A stretch of DNA of 64,000 nucleotides from Vitrella brassicaformis (lineage: Eukaryota > Sar > Vitrellaceae). Position numbers and translations under genes: made by a program. The stretch covers positions 62,001-126,000 of the forward strand of contig CDMY01000225.1 in assembly GCA_001179505.1 (NCBI GenBank), in the 5' to 3' direction. Of the stretch, positions 10,998 to 21,236 are shown one piece after another (the stretch's first letter is position 1; every line of letters begins with the position of its first letter). The notes beneath the pieces are model-generated. The model was not told the origin of the DNA, made no database searches, and saw only the letters and a list, made by a program, of their open reading frames with translations.

Positions 10998-12608
10998 CTA
11001 CCCCAGCTTCGCCTTGGCAATCGACCACACAAGCGTGCCAAATATGGCGATGACAGAGCCTATCGCACCCAGGGGCGTGATGGGGTTGCGGAACACTATC
11101 ACGGTCGTCACTATCACCACCACACGCTTCAGCGTGTTGGCCACGGCGTGCGTCAAGGCATGTATACTGATCAATGAACAAGCGCGCACACCAGACAGCC
11201 ACGGACACACGTGAGGATGTGCTTGTGGTTATCCCCACACGGACACGTGTTTATGTGTACCTACCGACTAAGGGCGATGAAAGCGGTCTCGTTGTAAAGG
11301 TAGAAGAACAGGCCGGACCGTGCGGCTGACCAGATGACGGTGTCCCAGCCGTATTCCCGCACACCCTCGGCCCACGCGCCCTCTGGACTTGTCAGCTCGT
11401 GGTAGTCCACCACAAGCGCTATGGGCAGCGACAGGAACTGAACCAACATGGCACATGAGACGAAACGACCCATCTGTGGCTCCATCACAAGTGAATGTTT
11501 TGCTGACCGTGCTGACGATTGTGAGCAGAGAGAATATGTTCCCAGGTGTCATATTCTCCCCCAGAGCCTTCTTGTCCGACATCACACGCTTAGCATACAC
11601 GCCTGAACCACCACCCATTGCCACACACAAACACACGGATGCATCCCTACCGCCCCTGTCAGGCTGTGTCAGTCGTCCTTTGCTCACTCCTGAGAGCCGA
11701 GAAGAGGGCCGAGAAGATGGCGCCCCACAGGCCGATCCACGTGAATGAGAGCTCCTTCAGGGCGGCCAATGCCACACCGAAGATGATGGGAAGCAGGAAC
11801 AGATACGTCCAGATCGAGAACGTCTGCTTCAGCAGAACCATCGACAGTAGAGCGGTGAAGACGGGCTCGTTGGCCTTGACCACGTGGGTGAAACTCACGG
11901 CACCTGCCGCTGCACGGACACACAGACAGACAGACAGACACACATTGCGAGTGTGAAGAGCTCGATCGCCTGCTTCTTTCTGGCCTCTCTCTACGTACCG
12001 AATGAGAGCTGTCCGGTGACGTGGTTGCCAATGTGCATGAGGGCCTGGGGCACAATGGCCACCCAGAAGACCTCCCAGGACATGAGCCTCGGCAGCTTGC
12101 GGATGCCCGTGCCCCACAGCGTGACGAACCACACCCAGCTGACCAGCATCTGGATGGCCGACACTGTACACGGCAGACTCACCTGAATGCAACGAGGGAC
12201 AACGAACCAGCCACCCACGGCATTCAGTTGAGTGATTCATGAGTCATCGACTCACCCATCAGCACTCACCATGTTGAGTGTCCTCTTGTTCTCGACGTTG
12301 GCAATAGTGTTGAAGAAATACCAGCCGCATATCAACAGTGCGGTGTATGCGGTCGACAGCCATCCGGTGGTTGTGTCAATTCCCGCCCTCCCCTTGTTGG
12401 ACAGAAGCAGGATGTTCGTCTGCGATGCCGATGCGGGCGGGAGATCCGCAGTGACGTCATCGCGAGTGCCTGCTCCGCCGAAAGTCCAGTAGATCTGAGC
12501 TGTGTCCTGCCTGCCGACCCTCGCCTGCCTTCCTCCTTGTCCTCCGCCTTGCTTCAGCGGAGTGGCCTCACTCGGCTGCGGTCCTCCACCCTCCGCCGAC
12601 ATGCTCAT
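10998..12608 (-). CDS. Triose-phosphate/phosphate translocator family transporter, predicted plastid membrane
   Basis: Nucleotide-sugar/triose-phosphate transporter of the drug/metabolite superfamily. It exchanges a phosphorylated C3, C5 or C6 compound for phosphate across a plastid (or Golgi) membrane. The start MSMSAEGGGPQPSEATPLKQ is followed by TM1 LICGWYFFNTIANVENKRTL, the family's WYxxNxxxNxxNK motif. Next come MLVSWVWFVTLWGTGIRKLP, ALMHIGNHVTGQLSFG, VSFTHVVKANEPVFTALLSM (the conserved SFTHxxKAxEP motif), LFLLPIIFGVALAALKELSF and KRVMSDKKALGENMTPGNIF. The C-terminus is VANTLKRVVVIVTTVIVFRN then GTLVWSIAKAKLG. SFTHVVKANEP and SVANTxKRxxVI are hallmarks of plastid TPT/PPT-type members. 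Substrate cannot be told from sequence. The N-terminal extension lacks a clear signal peptide, as in outer-membrane translocators of complex plastids (inference). Confidence 0.87.
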
Positions 12609-12687
12609 TCACAGTGAATGTGGCACGACGTACTACGTTGACAGACCAAGGCCAGATTTGGGGAGGAAGCCAATCGCGCAGATCTGC

Positions 12688-12738
12688 AGGGTTTGGGTCA
12701 CAGGGTTTGGGTCACAGGGTTTCAGGGTCAGGCCAGGT
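12688..12738. repeat. Short tandem CAGGGTTTGGGTCA repeat (telomere-like core)
   Basis: A 14-bp unit, CAGGGTTTGGGTCA, is present about two and a half times and then decays into CAGGGTTTCAGGGTCA. The core AGGGTTT is a rotation of the TTTAGGG telomere unit found in many algae and apicomplexans. It lies upstream of the translocator start. Isolated AGGGTTT copies recur near 18785 and 28965. Confidence 0.6.
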
Positions 12739-12754
12739 CCCCCCTCCCATGGAC

Positions 12755-13364
12755 GGAGACAGAGTGGCCGACAGAACCGAACGCACTGCTGTCGTCCATG
12801 GCAGAGATGGGAGGGCACACTGTCACATAGACTGTCAGCTCAAAAGCGCCCCTGCGATGGCTAAGCGGATAAGTATGTCAGTGAGTATCGACACAGACGA
12901 AGACGGCACGTCGTGTCATCGCTGGCAGCACAAAAACAGATACACGAGTCGAATAAAAGTCAGCACACACACACGGCAGATGACATAGACACCCCACGTC
13001 GATCTCGCCGCCACACGCACACACACAATGGACAGAAGAATAAAAACCACTGCGATCACCACACACACGACAGGCCGACGGAGAGCACACACACACGACA
13101 ATCCCACTCAGCCATCCAACACACGCACTCACGCAGTCAAAACTCTCTGTCGCTCTCACAGACCATCCCGTCGAATGAAAAGGAAACACACACGGCAGAC
13201 AGAAACCGCCGCATGAGTGTGTGGGGGGCCGACAGACAGACAATACACTCATTCCTTCGCTCAAAACCGAGGCACAACGAGGGAAGAGCCCCCGGCCGCA
13301 CACATGAGTGTGTGACACACAGCCGCCCCCACGTGTGTGTGTGTGTGTGTGTGTGGACTCTCTC
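12755..13364 (-). repeat. Segmental duplication, copy 1: 3' flank of the RING-FKBP gene
   Basis: Pairs with 16085-16910. Shared blocks include the run around 12764-12830 (GTGGCCGACAGAACCGAACG, then GAGATGGGAGGGCACAC), the GCTCAAAAGCGCCC block at about 12838, and 13077-13360 (CCATC/CAACACACGCACTCACGCA, then CTCTCTGTCGCTCTCAC). The similarity runs on into the last FKBP exons of the two genes. No coding sequence is supported here. Confidence 0.75.
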
Positions 13365-14703
13365 CTACCCTATGCGGATCAACCGCAGCTGAAAGTAGCA
13401 GACAGCATAGATGGCTGGCACTATGATTTGCCTCACTTCCCCCTCCCGCATCGACAGCATCGCCTCACGCAGCCACCAACCCGTACTAGACACACGCCAC
13501 ACCGCCCCACGGTCCTCGCAGACTTTGTCCCGGCCGTCGAATGCATCGCGCCACCCGATGCGGTCATACTTGATGCGGTCGGTGTCCGTGGGCCATCTGC
13601 CGGTGCCCTCCGTGACGATGCGATAGCGCACACCCAACGGGGTCACAGTGAAGCCATCAATGTTGCTGTAAAGGAAGGGACCAAACATGACAGACGGCGA
13701 GGTATGTCTTGTCCGTCCTCCTTTGCACCTGGCCCGCTGTGCTGCGGTGGTGTTGGCCGACTGCTGCTGCTGCGTGCCGCTCGGCTGCGGTCCAGCGGTG
13801 CCGGCAGAAATCCTCACCGGCGCACCGCCACCACTGGCCACACTGACACACACACACAGACACGTGAGCCAATGGATCAATCAGTGTGGCAGTCATGGGC
13901 AGTCGATTTGCTTGGGATGCACACCTGCGGCTGTTGGATGTCCGCTGGGCCGTCGGCCGCTGGGGAATCCCACGCAGCCTGTTTAATGCAGCCACACAGC
14001 CCATGAGGGCGAGAGAGAGGGTGGGAGATGGCATATCGGTGTGTTTGATTGATTACCGGGGGTCTTGTTGGTTGCCTCCTGCTGTGCCGTAGATGGGAAT
14101 GAGGCTGTCGACCGTCACGCCCGCCTTGCACACCGGACAGTCCGTCATGCGGTGACCGACCAGCCACTCGCGAAGACACGCCCAGCAGTACTACGCGGCA
14201 CACGACACACCCCACACTCACACCACTCATGTGCGACGTACCCTGTCCCGTGTCCTGCATCATGTGGTGCATCATGGGTGGTCTCCCTCACCAGGTGGCC
14301 GCATCGCGTGACGACCGGCTCCGTGACCTCCTCGAAGCAAATGCCGCACGCGAACGGCGAGGCATCGTGGTTGTCGCCACTGCTGGCCACTGCTCCCTCG
14401 CCGCTTGCAGCTGCTGGTGGTGGTTCGTTGTGGTCATGGACAGGTGACCTGACACACAGGAGGGCACACCAAGTCAGGATCAACACACGTGTGTGTGCTG
14501 TGCTGTGTGAAGATCCCTCACGTGTCTGTGTCAGCGGAGCAGAACTTGATGCGGTCGTGGAATGACCGGTCGATGGCCACACGCCGCCCCTGCACGTCCA
14601 TCTCGTAGCCGCCACGGCCGTCCTCATACACACGACACTCAAACACTCCGACGCTCGACGGCGATGGTGCGGTGGGACCCGCAGACGACGCAGACGAGCT
14701 CAT
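13365..14703 (-). CDS. RING-FKBP-like fusion protein F3 (RNF5/RNF185-type RING)
   Basis: Probable E3 ubiquitin ligase. From ATG 14703 the exons give MSSSASSAGPTAPSPSSVGV, the module GYEMDVQGRRVAIDRSF, and then a complete C3HC4 RING: CGICFEEVTEPVVTRCGHL joined to YCWACLREWLVGHRMTDCPV and CKAG. After the RING, VTVDSLIPIYG...NQQDPRLRGIPQRPTAQR mirrors the RNF5/RNF185 tail (IPLYG...QDPR...PPRPQGQR). The family's C-terminal membrane anchor is replaced by a low-complexity linker (SVASGGGAPVRISAGT, then QQQQSANTTAAQRA). An FKBP-like exon follows: DGFTVTPLGVRYRIVTEGTG, GWRDAFDGRDKV, WLREAMLSMREGEVRQIIVP. All joins were checked for phase. More 5' exons beyond 14703 cannot be excluded. The FKBP exon is nearly identical to that of the BTB gene at 16911. 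Confidence 0.75.
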
Positions 14704-14819
14704 TGATTGATGCAGTACTGCAGGCGGTGCGACGAACGATGCCCGGTCTGCATCCAGCACACACACACAGACACGGGCACAAGTGAGTGTCTGTGTGCAT
14801 GTGTGAGGCTGATTATCAG

Positions 14820-15610
14820 AGTGTCATTGGGCGTACCTGTGCGGCTCTGATGCGAATAGGGCGACGCGTGACGAATGAGAGGTAATGGAGAGGACACCGA
14901 CACAAACAACCCTGCTCACCCACCAGCACACACAACACTCGGAGACCTTCTCTGTGTGTGTGTGTCCTCACCTGTTGTGTCTGAGGGCGAGCGACAGAAA
15001 TGCAGTCAGTCAGGCCGTCACCGAACGCGATGATGATATCCCTCCCGCCACACACCACACAAACCACTAATGGACCTGACAGTGTGTGATGACAGACACA
15101 AGGATGGGCGCATGCTTGGCCAGGGCTGCGCTCATGTGTGCAGGCCGACCTCTCTGTGTTTGTGTGACGATTTCACTGATCAATCTTGATAGTTGCCCTC
15201 ACAAAGGCGCCACATAAACAGACACACGAGATCTGACACACCAACAATGAGGCGCCCGTCACCCGTGCTGCATGTGTGTGTGTGTGGGTGCCTTTCCCTC
15301 ACCCCTCTGTCTGATGCCAATGAATGCGGTGAGATGACGACCACCGCCTGCACACACATATTGGACACACGGCAGGAACTGATGCATTTCTGTCATCGGT
15401 CGACGGCCATGTGATTGTCGTTGGCTCACCTGTGCCCTCACTGACAAACCGAACGAGACCAGCAGCGCCAAAAAGGTGGTGACGATCTGCGAGCTGATGT
15501 TTTTGTCCAAGCAAAGATCGGATTCATCGGTTTGGGTGAACGGTCGGCAGATGAGCGTGAGAGGCGGCCGAGGAGCCATTAAATGAGTCAATGCGACGAA
15601 TTCGTCCACT
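14820..15610 (-). other. Possible small or remnant membrane-protein exons, unresolved
   Basis: Two minus-strand exons join with phase 0 introns. The first starts MAPRPPLTLICRPFTQTDES and contains a likely membrane segment IVTTFLALLVSFGLSVRAQ; the second reads AVVVISPHSLASDRG. A further stretch, GRDIIIAFGDGLTDCIS, lies near 15030. I could not join them into a convincing gene. They may be 5' exons of the RING-FKBP gene, a separate small gene, or noise. Confidence 0.25.
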
Positions 15611-16084
15611 CAGCCGTTTGTCCAATGGCTGCGTCTGTCTGCCATTGTCGCCCGTCTGTGTCGGCCGGCCGCTCGTCGAGATGAGATGCCACTCGATGGC
15701 CAGGCGGACGACAGAGACCGAGGCACGACGGAAGCAAACAGCGCAGCACGACCGACACAGACACGATTGGTGGATGCATCATCTCACGGCAGCTTTCGCT
15801 CTCTCCCCCTATCCATGTGATTTGGGTGCCCCCGTGTGTGAGCACTGGCGCACCGTGGAGTGAATCACCGGCCCATCGGTGTGTGTGACGTGCCGGCACT
15901 TCACCGAACGACGCCCCGCCCACCGCACACACACGGGAGCAGAGAGGGGGAGAGAGAGTTAAAACACACCATACACACACGGATGGATGTCGGCAGGCAG
16001 AGTGGATGGAAAAAGGCTTTCTGTCTGTCTGTCTGTCTGTCTGATTGGCCGCCGCATTTCAGTGTTGCCTCCCACCACACACAT
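15611..16084. other. Intergenic, nothing recognised
   Basis: Only short ORFs without conserved motifs and a (CTGT)n run near 16020. Confidence 0.5.
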
Positions 16085-16910
16085 GGACGGGGGCAGAGTG
16101 GCCGACAGAACCGAACGCACTGCTCACGACCGTGACAGAGATGGGAGGGCACACAGGGGTACAGCTTTGGACCAAAGCAGATATCACATAGATGCCCCTC
16201 ACTGACAGCTCAAAAGCGCCCGCGCGATTGAAAAGTGGATGAATATGTCAGTATGGACACACCCAGACAGAGAGGAAGACGGCACATTGTGCCATTGCCG
16301 TCGGTCGGACCGCAGACAACACAACACATAGAGGGAAGAACACGTCGATCGCAACACGAACAAAACAGTACCACCACGTCGTCGCCACCGCATCTGCAGT
16401 AGATATTTATTCGTATACACATGTGCAGATGTATGTGTATGTATGTATGTATGTGTACATACAGGGATCCCTCTCTGCGCCGGGGTCGGTCGATACAATC
16501 ATGTTCCGCTGCACCCCCCGGGCCCACACAGCACATAGAAAGACACGTACGCGATCCCCACCCCCGTACGCCACCATCACCACACACACAGTCTCTCTGT
16601 TTGGCCAGTGGCACACACAGTCAGGACAATCCAATTAAGCCATTCAACACACGCACTCACGCACCGTCACTCTCACGCCGTCAAACTCTCTGTCGCTCTC
16701 ACACCATCACGCCGAATATAAAGGAAACGGACACACGAGCAGGCAGAAACCGCCACATGAGTGCGTGGCGGGCCGGCAGACAGACAGCTCACTCACTCCT
16801 TCGCTCAAATCGGAGGCACACAGTCAGCCAGGCGACGAGTGAAGAGCCCCCCGCCACACACATGAGTGTGTGACAGACACAGCCGCCCCCACGTGTGTGT
16901 GGACTGTGTC
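16085..16910 (-). repeat. Segmental duplication, copy 2: 3' flank of the BTB-FKBP gene F4
   Basis: Pairs with 12755-13364, in the same order and orientation relative to the neighbouring FKBP exon. The insert at about 16330-16600 (with a GTAT/GTGTAT run at 16430-16455) has no counterpart in copy 1, so the copies have diverged by indels as well as point changes. Confidence 0.75.
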
Positions 16911-18595
16911 CTACTCTATGATGCTGACCAACCGCAGCTGAACATAGCGGAGAAAAAATTCATATCTGGCTGGCACTATGATTTGCCTGACTTCGCCCTC
17001 ATTCATCGACAGGAGCGCCTCACGCAACCACTCAGGCCGATCAGACACACGCCACACCTCCCCACGTTGATCGATGAGTTTGTCCCGGCCGTCGAATGCG
17101 TCGCGCCACCCAACCCAGTCGAACTTGAAGCGTGCGCAGATGCCGGTGCCCTCCGTGACGATGCGATAGCGCACACCCAACGGGGTCACAGTGAAGCCAT
17201 CACTGTCGCTGCAAAGTGGATGAAGAGGACAAATGGCGACAGAGGCCTTTCTGGTTCTGTCCATCTGCGTACCTGGTCTGCTGTGCGCCATGTGTGTTGG
17301 GCGTGTCGGTCTTGACAACGCCATACATGGCCGCGTTGACATCGAAGGCCGCCTGCTCTCGGGCGTTGTCCATCCGCAGCGGCACGTTGGCCTCGGCGGG
17401 CGAGGCGCCGAGTCGCTGCCGGCGGTGGTGGTCGACGATGCGGCTGATGTGGTCGGGCTGCACCACATCCACCGGCCGCGGCCACCTGAAGACACACACA
17501 ATACACACAGCCATCCTCGAGTGGGCATCGCTGTCACTGAGTGCTTCGATGGGTCGATGCTCACATATCGAATCTGTTTGTCAGCTCTTGGTTCATGGTA
17601 TCCACAGTCGACTGAGTGGTCGATATGACCTGATAACCACACACGTCGACAGACCGGATGGGGTCACCGCCACTCAGAGGCAGCAGGAAGGGCTCGACGG
17701 CCTGGGGCAAACAGGTAGCAACGAGATGAGCAACAGGCAGCATCAACCCCCCCCTCCTCCCCCCCCCCTCTCTCTCTTTGTGCCAATCTCGTCACCTGTA
17801 TCTCTTTGTTGAGGTTGTCACGTCGTGTGTTGGCGGCCCGCAGCTGTGCCTCCAGCCGGGCCTTCTCAGCGGCGAAGGCCTTCATGATGCCTTCAAGCGT
17901 CTTGACGGTGTCGCCCATCTCGGCGGGGATACCCGTGGTGGGCAGCCGCAGGTCGGTCCCAACGCTGCCACTGGAAGTGGCCTCTGTTGGAGTCTTGTCG
18001 AGATGCGACATCATCAGCTTGACCCGAAAGTCATGAGGACCTGCAACACACAAACAGCCGGCCGAATGAATGATGAGTGCGGATTGGTGATAAGTGTGTC
18101 CCCTCTCGTTGCCTTACAGTACTTACCGGTGTGGTGCCGCTTGGCCGCGTCGTCGATCAGGTGTTTGACCGACGCCGCCTTGCGGGAAGTGCGCATCGTT
18201 TCGGCGTCGAGGATGGCCGTGTGGATGGTCTTGAAGGCCTCCGAGTCCATGTTGAGGAACAGCCGCTGCTTGTCGTCCTTGATGAGTCGCCCGTCCCAGC
18301 AGCCCGAGAACAGCGCCGCCAGCAGAGTGCCCTCCACCCCCTCCCCTTGAGTCAACATCTTCCGCTTCACTCGCCACTCGCTGCCGCCCACATTGAGCAG
18401 CAGCATGTCATCGGGCGATGCTGTTGATGGGTCCGATGCGCCGTGTTTGGTTCTCTCTTGCTGGGCATCGTCGTCAGCTTGGCGGATCTGTGCGCGCAGC
18501 TGGCTGATGGCGTCGCCGATGGCCGTCACGGGCACGTGCAGCTGATTGAGAATCGCATGGGCGCTGAACTGGCCAGCGGCCGACTCGGCCTCCAT
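16911..18595 (-). CDS. T1/BTB (KCTD-type)-coiled coil-FKBP-like fusion protein F4
   Basis: Exons 18127-18595, 17796-18040, 17565-17701, 17273-17485 and 16911-17208 join in frame to 453 residues. A short helical N-terminus is followed by a KCTD-like T1/BTB domain (about residues 65-125): MLLLNVGGSEWRVKRKML, EGTLLAALFSGCWDGRLIKD, RLFLNMDSEAFKTIHTAIL. KCTD proteins use this fold to oligomerise and often bind Cullin-3. Next come a coiled coil (VKTLEGIMKAFAAEKARLEA) and a conserved linker (AVEPFLLPLSGGDPIRSVDV; DHISRIVDHHRRQRLGASPA). The FKBP-like end reads DGFTVTPLGVRYRIVTEGTG, GWRDAFDGRDKL, WLREALLSMNEGEVRQIIVP. It shares domain order and most intron phases with F5, its divergent neighbour. ATG 18595 was chosen because the open frame above it looks like intron. 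Confidence 0.8.
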
Positions 18596-18970
18596 CCTTT
18601 GTCGCGGCGCAACAGATCTGTCAGCGATGCCTGACAACCACACAAAACCGAGCACACATCAATGAGCATGCTTGAGTGTTGTTCCATTGTCGTCCTTGCA
18701 CACCTGATGCCCAACACAAAGGCGATGCCAAAGTCCTTGGGATGATCAGCCGGAGGTTGTTTTGGGTTCACTAGCTGGCAGGGTTTGATGTGCAGGGTTT
18801 GCAGCCTCTGAGCTCCCCGCGAGAACGACACGATTCAGGTACAACACGCGCTCAGATCTGGACAGATCTCCACAGAAGATGCATGTCTGTTTGTGTGTTC
18901 GTTCAGATCTGACCTTCCTGTCAGCAGTCATCACAGCAGTCGTCATCCGCCTACATGCTGGTGTGAGGCG
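18596..18970. promoter_or_regulatory. Divergent intergenic region between two T1/BTB-FKBP genes
   Basis: The 375 bp between start codons must hold both promoters and 5' UTRs. No TATA box stands out. CAGGGTTTGATGTGCAGGGT at about 18779 repeats the AGGGTTT core, and GATCTG occurs several times near 18855-18910. Function is inferred from position only. Confidence 0.5.
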
Positions 18971-20675
18971 ATGATGCATCCCTTCACGCGCCAGCAGGCG
19001 ACCATGCAACTCGACACAAGGGTCCGGCTCGCCATAGAGGGCCTGCAGGCACAGCGGGAGGAGATCGCAGCCTTGCACGAGACTAACAAGGTGCTACTCG
19101 ACGCTGCGGATCTGTCCAACGAGATCCTGCAGCTCAATGTGGGCGGCTGTCATTCATCTGTCAAGCGCAAGCACATGACGAGCGTCGAGGGCACTCTGCT
19201 GGCGGCTCTCTTTTCGGGGCGGTGGGATCAGCGGCTCATCCGGGACGGCAGCAGCAGGATCTTCCTCGATGTTTGCCCGCATGCCTTTGAGGCCATCCGT
19301 GACGCCATTTATGCGGGTGGGAAGGAGGCTGTCGAGCACATGAGAGACCAGGCGGCCGAGAGAGACCACATGGGTATGCACCGGACACAAACACACTTAC
19401 GCTCCTGCACCCAGATGTCTGTCCACTGTTGCCTGTGCAGGTATTCACGACTTCTACGTAAGGCTGCTCTTATCGCCATTGCACAAAGGCGCAGCTGATG
19501 AGTCGTCGAAGGGCCGTGATGGGGAGGTGTGTGGGCCCGAGGCCGAGCATGAGCTGTTGGGGGGATTCCTCAGCACAGTGAGAGACTTCGTGCGCGCCTT
19601 CGAGCATGAGCAGGCCGAGATCGACAGGCAGCTGGGAGCGGCCAAGGTCGAAATAGAGGTGAATCATCCGACAACACAGGCCGAGAAATCCACCTCTGTG
19701 ACGGACGCATTGTGTGTCGTTGTGTCCGATGTTCGTTGCAACAGAGCGTCGGTCCGTTCGTGAAGCCCCTGCACGGCGAGGAGCCCATATGCTCCCTGGA
19801 TGTCAACGGCAAGTCAATCTCGACGCTGCGGTCGACCACAGAGGAGATGGGCAACTCGGCGCTTGGGCGGAGAAACGATGCTTCAGTGTAAGCTGCACAC
19901 ACCCACGTTCCACACAGCCCCCTCCTCCCACTTGCCTTTGTCTCTTGTGGCTGGCCTGGCTGTTGCTTTCAGGTGGTCATCGCCCGTTGAGGGTGTGTCG
20001 GAGGACCATATTCGGCGGCTCATCGATTTCTACCGCCGCAAGCGCCTGGCGGCCAACTCCACAGACCCACAGCTGCTGGGCAGCGTTGGGGTGCCCCTCC
20101 TGATGGACACACGCACTGAGCAACGGTTCTTTGAAAAGGTGAGGCTGGTGTGCAGACGAGGAAGGGGTGCGCTGCGATGCGGTGTGGCATGTCAACTGTC
20201 TTTCCCTCCACGTGCATGGTTCTGCAGACGTGTGCCATGTATGGCTGTGAGGTTGCCGCTGATGTGTTTCGCACCCAACAAAGGTACGTGCACGCGCACA
20301 CCTCCAGCTCCCATGTGTATTCCTCGCTCCTGTGTCTTTTCGACGCGCAGCTCATTCCTGCGGTCGCCGATGGGTGTGCGTTACAGAGTGATCCAACAAG
20401 GCACCGGACCACGACCAAGGACACACCACCGTGTTGAGTTCAACCACACATCATGGAAAGATGGCTTCGAGGGACAGCACGTTCTACAGCACCAGACCAA
20501 CATCGTCCACGCCTTCCCCGGCATGTACGAGTGGGCCGCTGAGGCAGTCCTGTCGATGCGCGCGGGTGAGGTGCGGCGGTTGATAGTGCCGGAGGAGCTC
20601 TGGTCGCCGTCAAGCTCATTTGCGAAGGGAAAGGCGTATGCGGAGATCCAGCTGCTGCGTGTCGTGAGCGACTGA
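18971..20675 (+). CDS. T1/BTB (KCTD-type)-coiled coil-FKBP-like fusion protein F5
   Basis: Exons 18971-19373, 19441-19658, 19745-19887, 19973-20138, 20228-20283 and 20351-20675 join in frame to 436 residues. Order: helix LAIEGLQAQREEIAALHETN, T1/BTB ILQLNVGGCHSSVKRKHM then EGTLLAALFSGRWDQRLIRD then RIFLDVCPHAFEAIRDAIYA, helical TVRDFVRAFEHEQAEIDRQL, linker SVGPFVKPLHGEEPICSLDV and DHIRRLIDFYRRKRLAANS, and the FKBP-like end MGVRYRVIQQGTGPRPRTHH, YEWAAEAVLSMRAGEVRRLI. Compared with F4 it has one extra intron (20139-20227) and a more divergent FKBP part. Two ATGs in tandem mark the start. The extra basic, acid-poor residues at the very N-terminus are too short for clear targeting. Confidence 0.82.
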
Positions 20676-21236
20676 CGCTGATCGCGGCGTGGCTTGTGCT
20701 GGGCGAAGGGAGAAGGAGACAGAGGTTGGTCTCGCCTTGTGCCCTTGGCTTCATACGATGGCCACCTGGTGTGCCGTGTCCGTGTCCATGTGGGTGTCAC
20801 TGTGTGTCCGTTGTGTCGAGTATTTGTCATGTCAGTTTATAATCTGCTGGTCGTTTTCATTGAAGTGTTCTCTTTGGTGCCTGTCTAGAGGGGTGTGGAC
20901 AAGTGTAAGGCGCTGTGTGTGTTTTTGATGGACCTGGCCAAGCGGTCTGTGTAAATGCCGTCGATGTTTGATGGATGTTTGATTTCATATCGAGTTCGAC
21001 ACACAAAGCAAGAACCAGCCGAGAAAACGAAGAAATAGATCAGATAATGCCGAGAGAAGGCTGCCGACCGGTCCCGATGCGAGCTCATTCGTGGGGCCAA
21101 AATCGTTCCCCTCCCTCCCCGACCCCCGATGCCTGTCGACACATTGCAAGAGTGTGGTGTCCAGTCCCTGCCGCAGTCGCAGCCGCCCTGACCTGTTGGA
21201 CCTCTCTGAGCGGCGGCGTCGCTGCAATGCTCTTCT
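20676..21236. other. Intergenic
   Basis: Holds the F5 3' UTR and the promoter of the large surface-protein gene. No gene or repeat is recognised. Confidence 0.5.
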
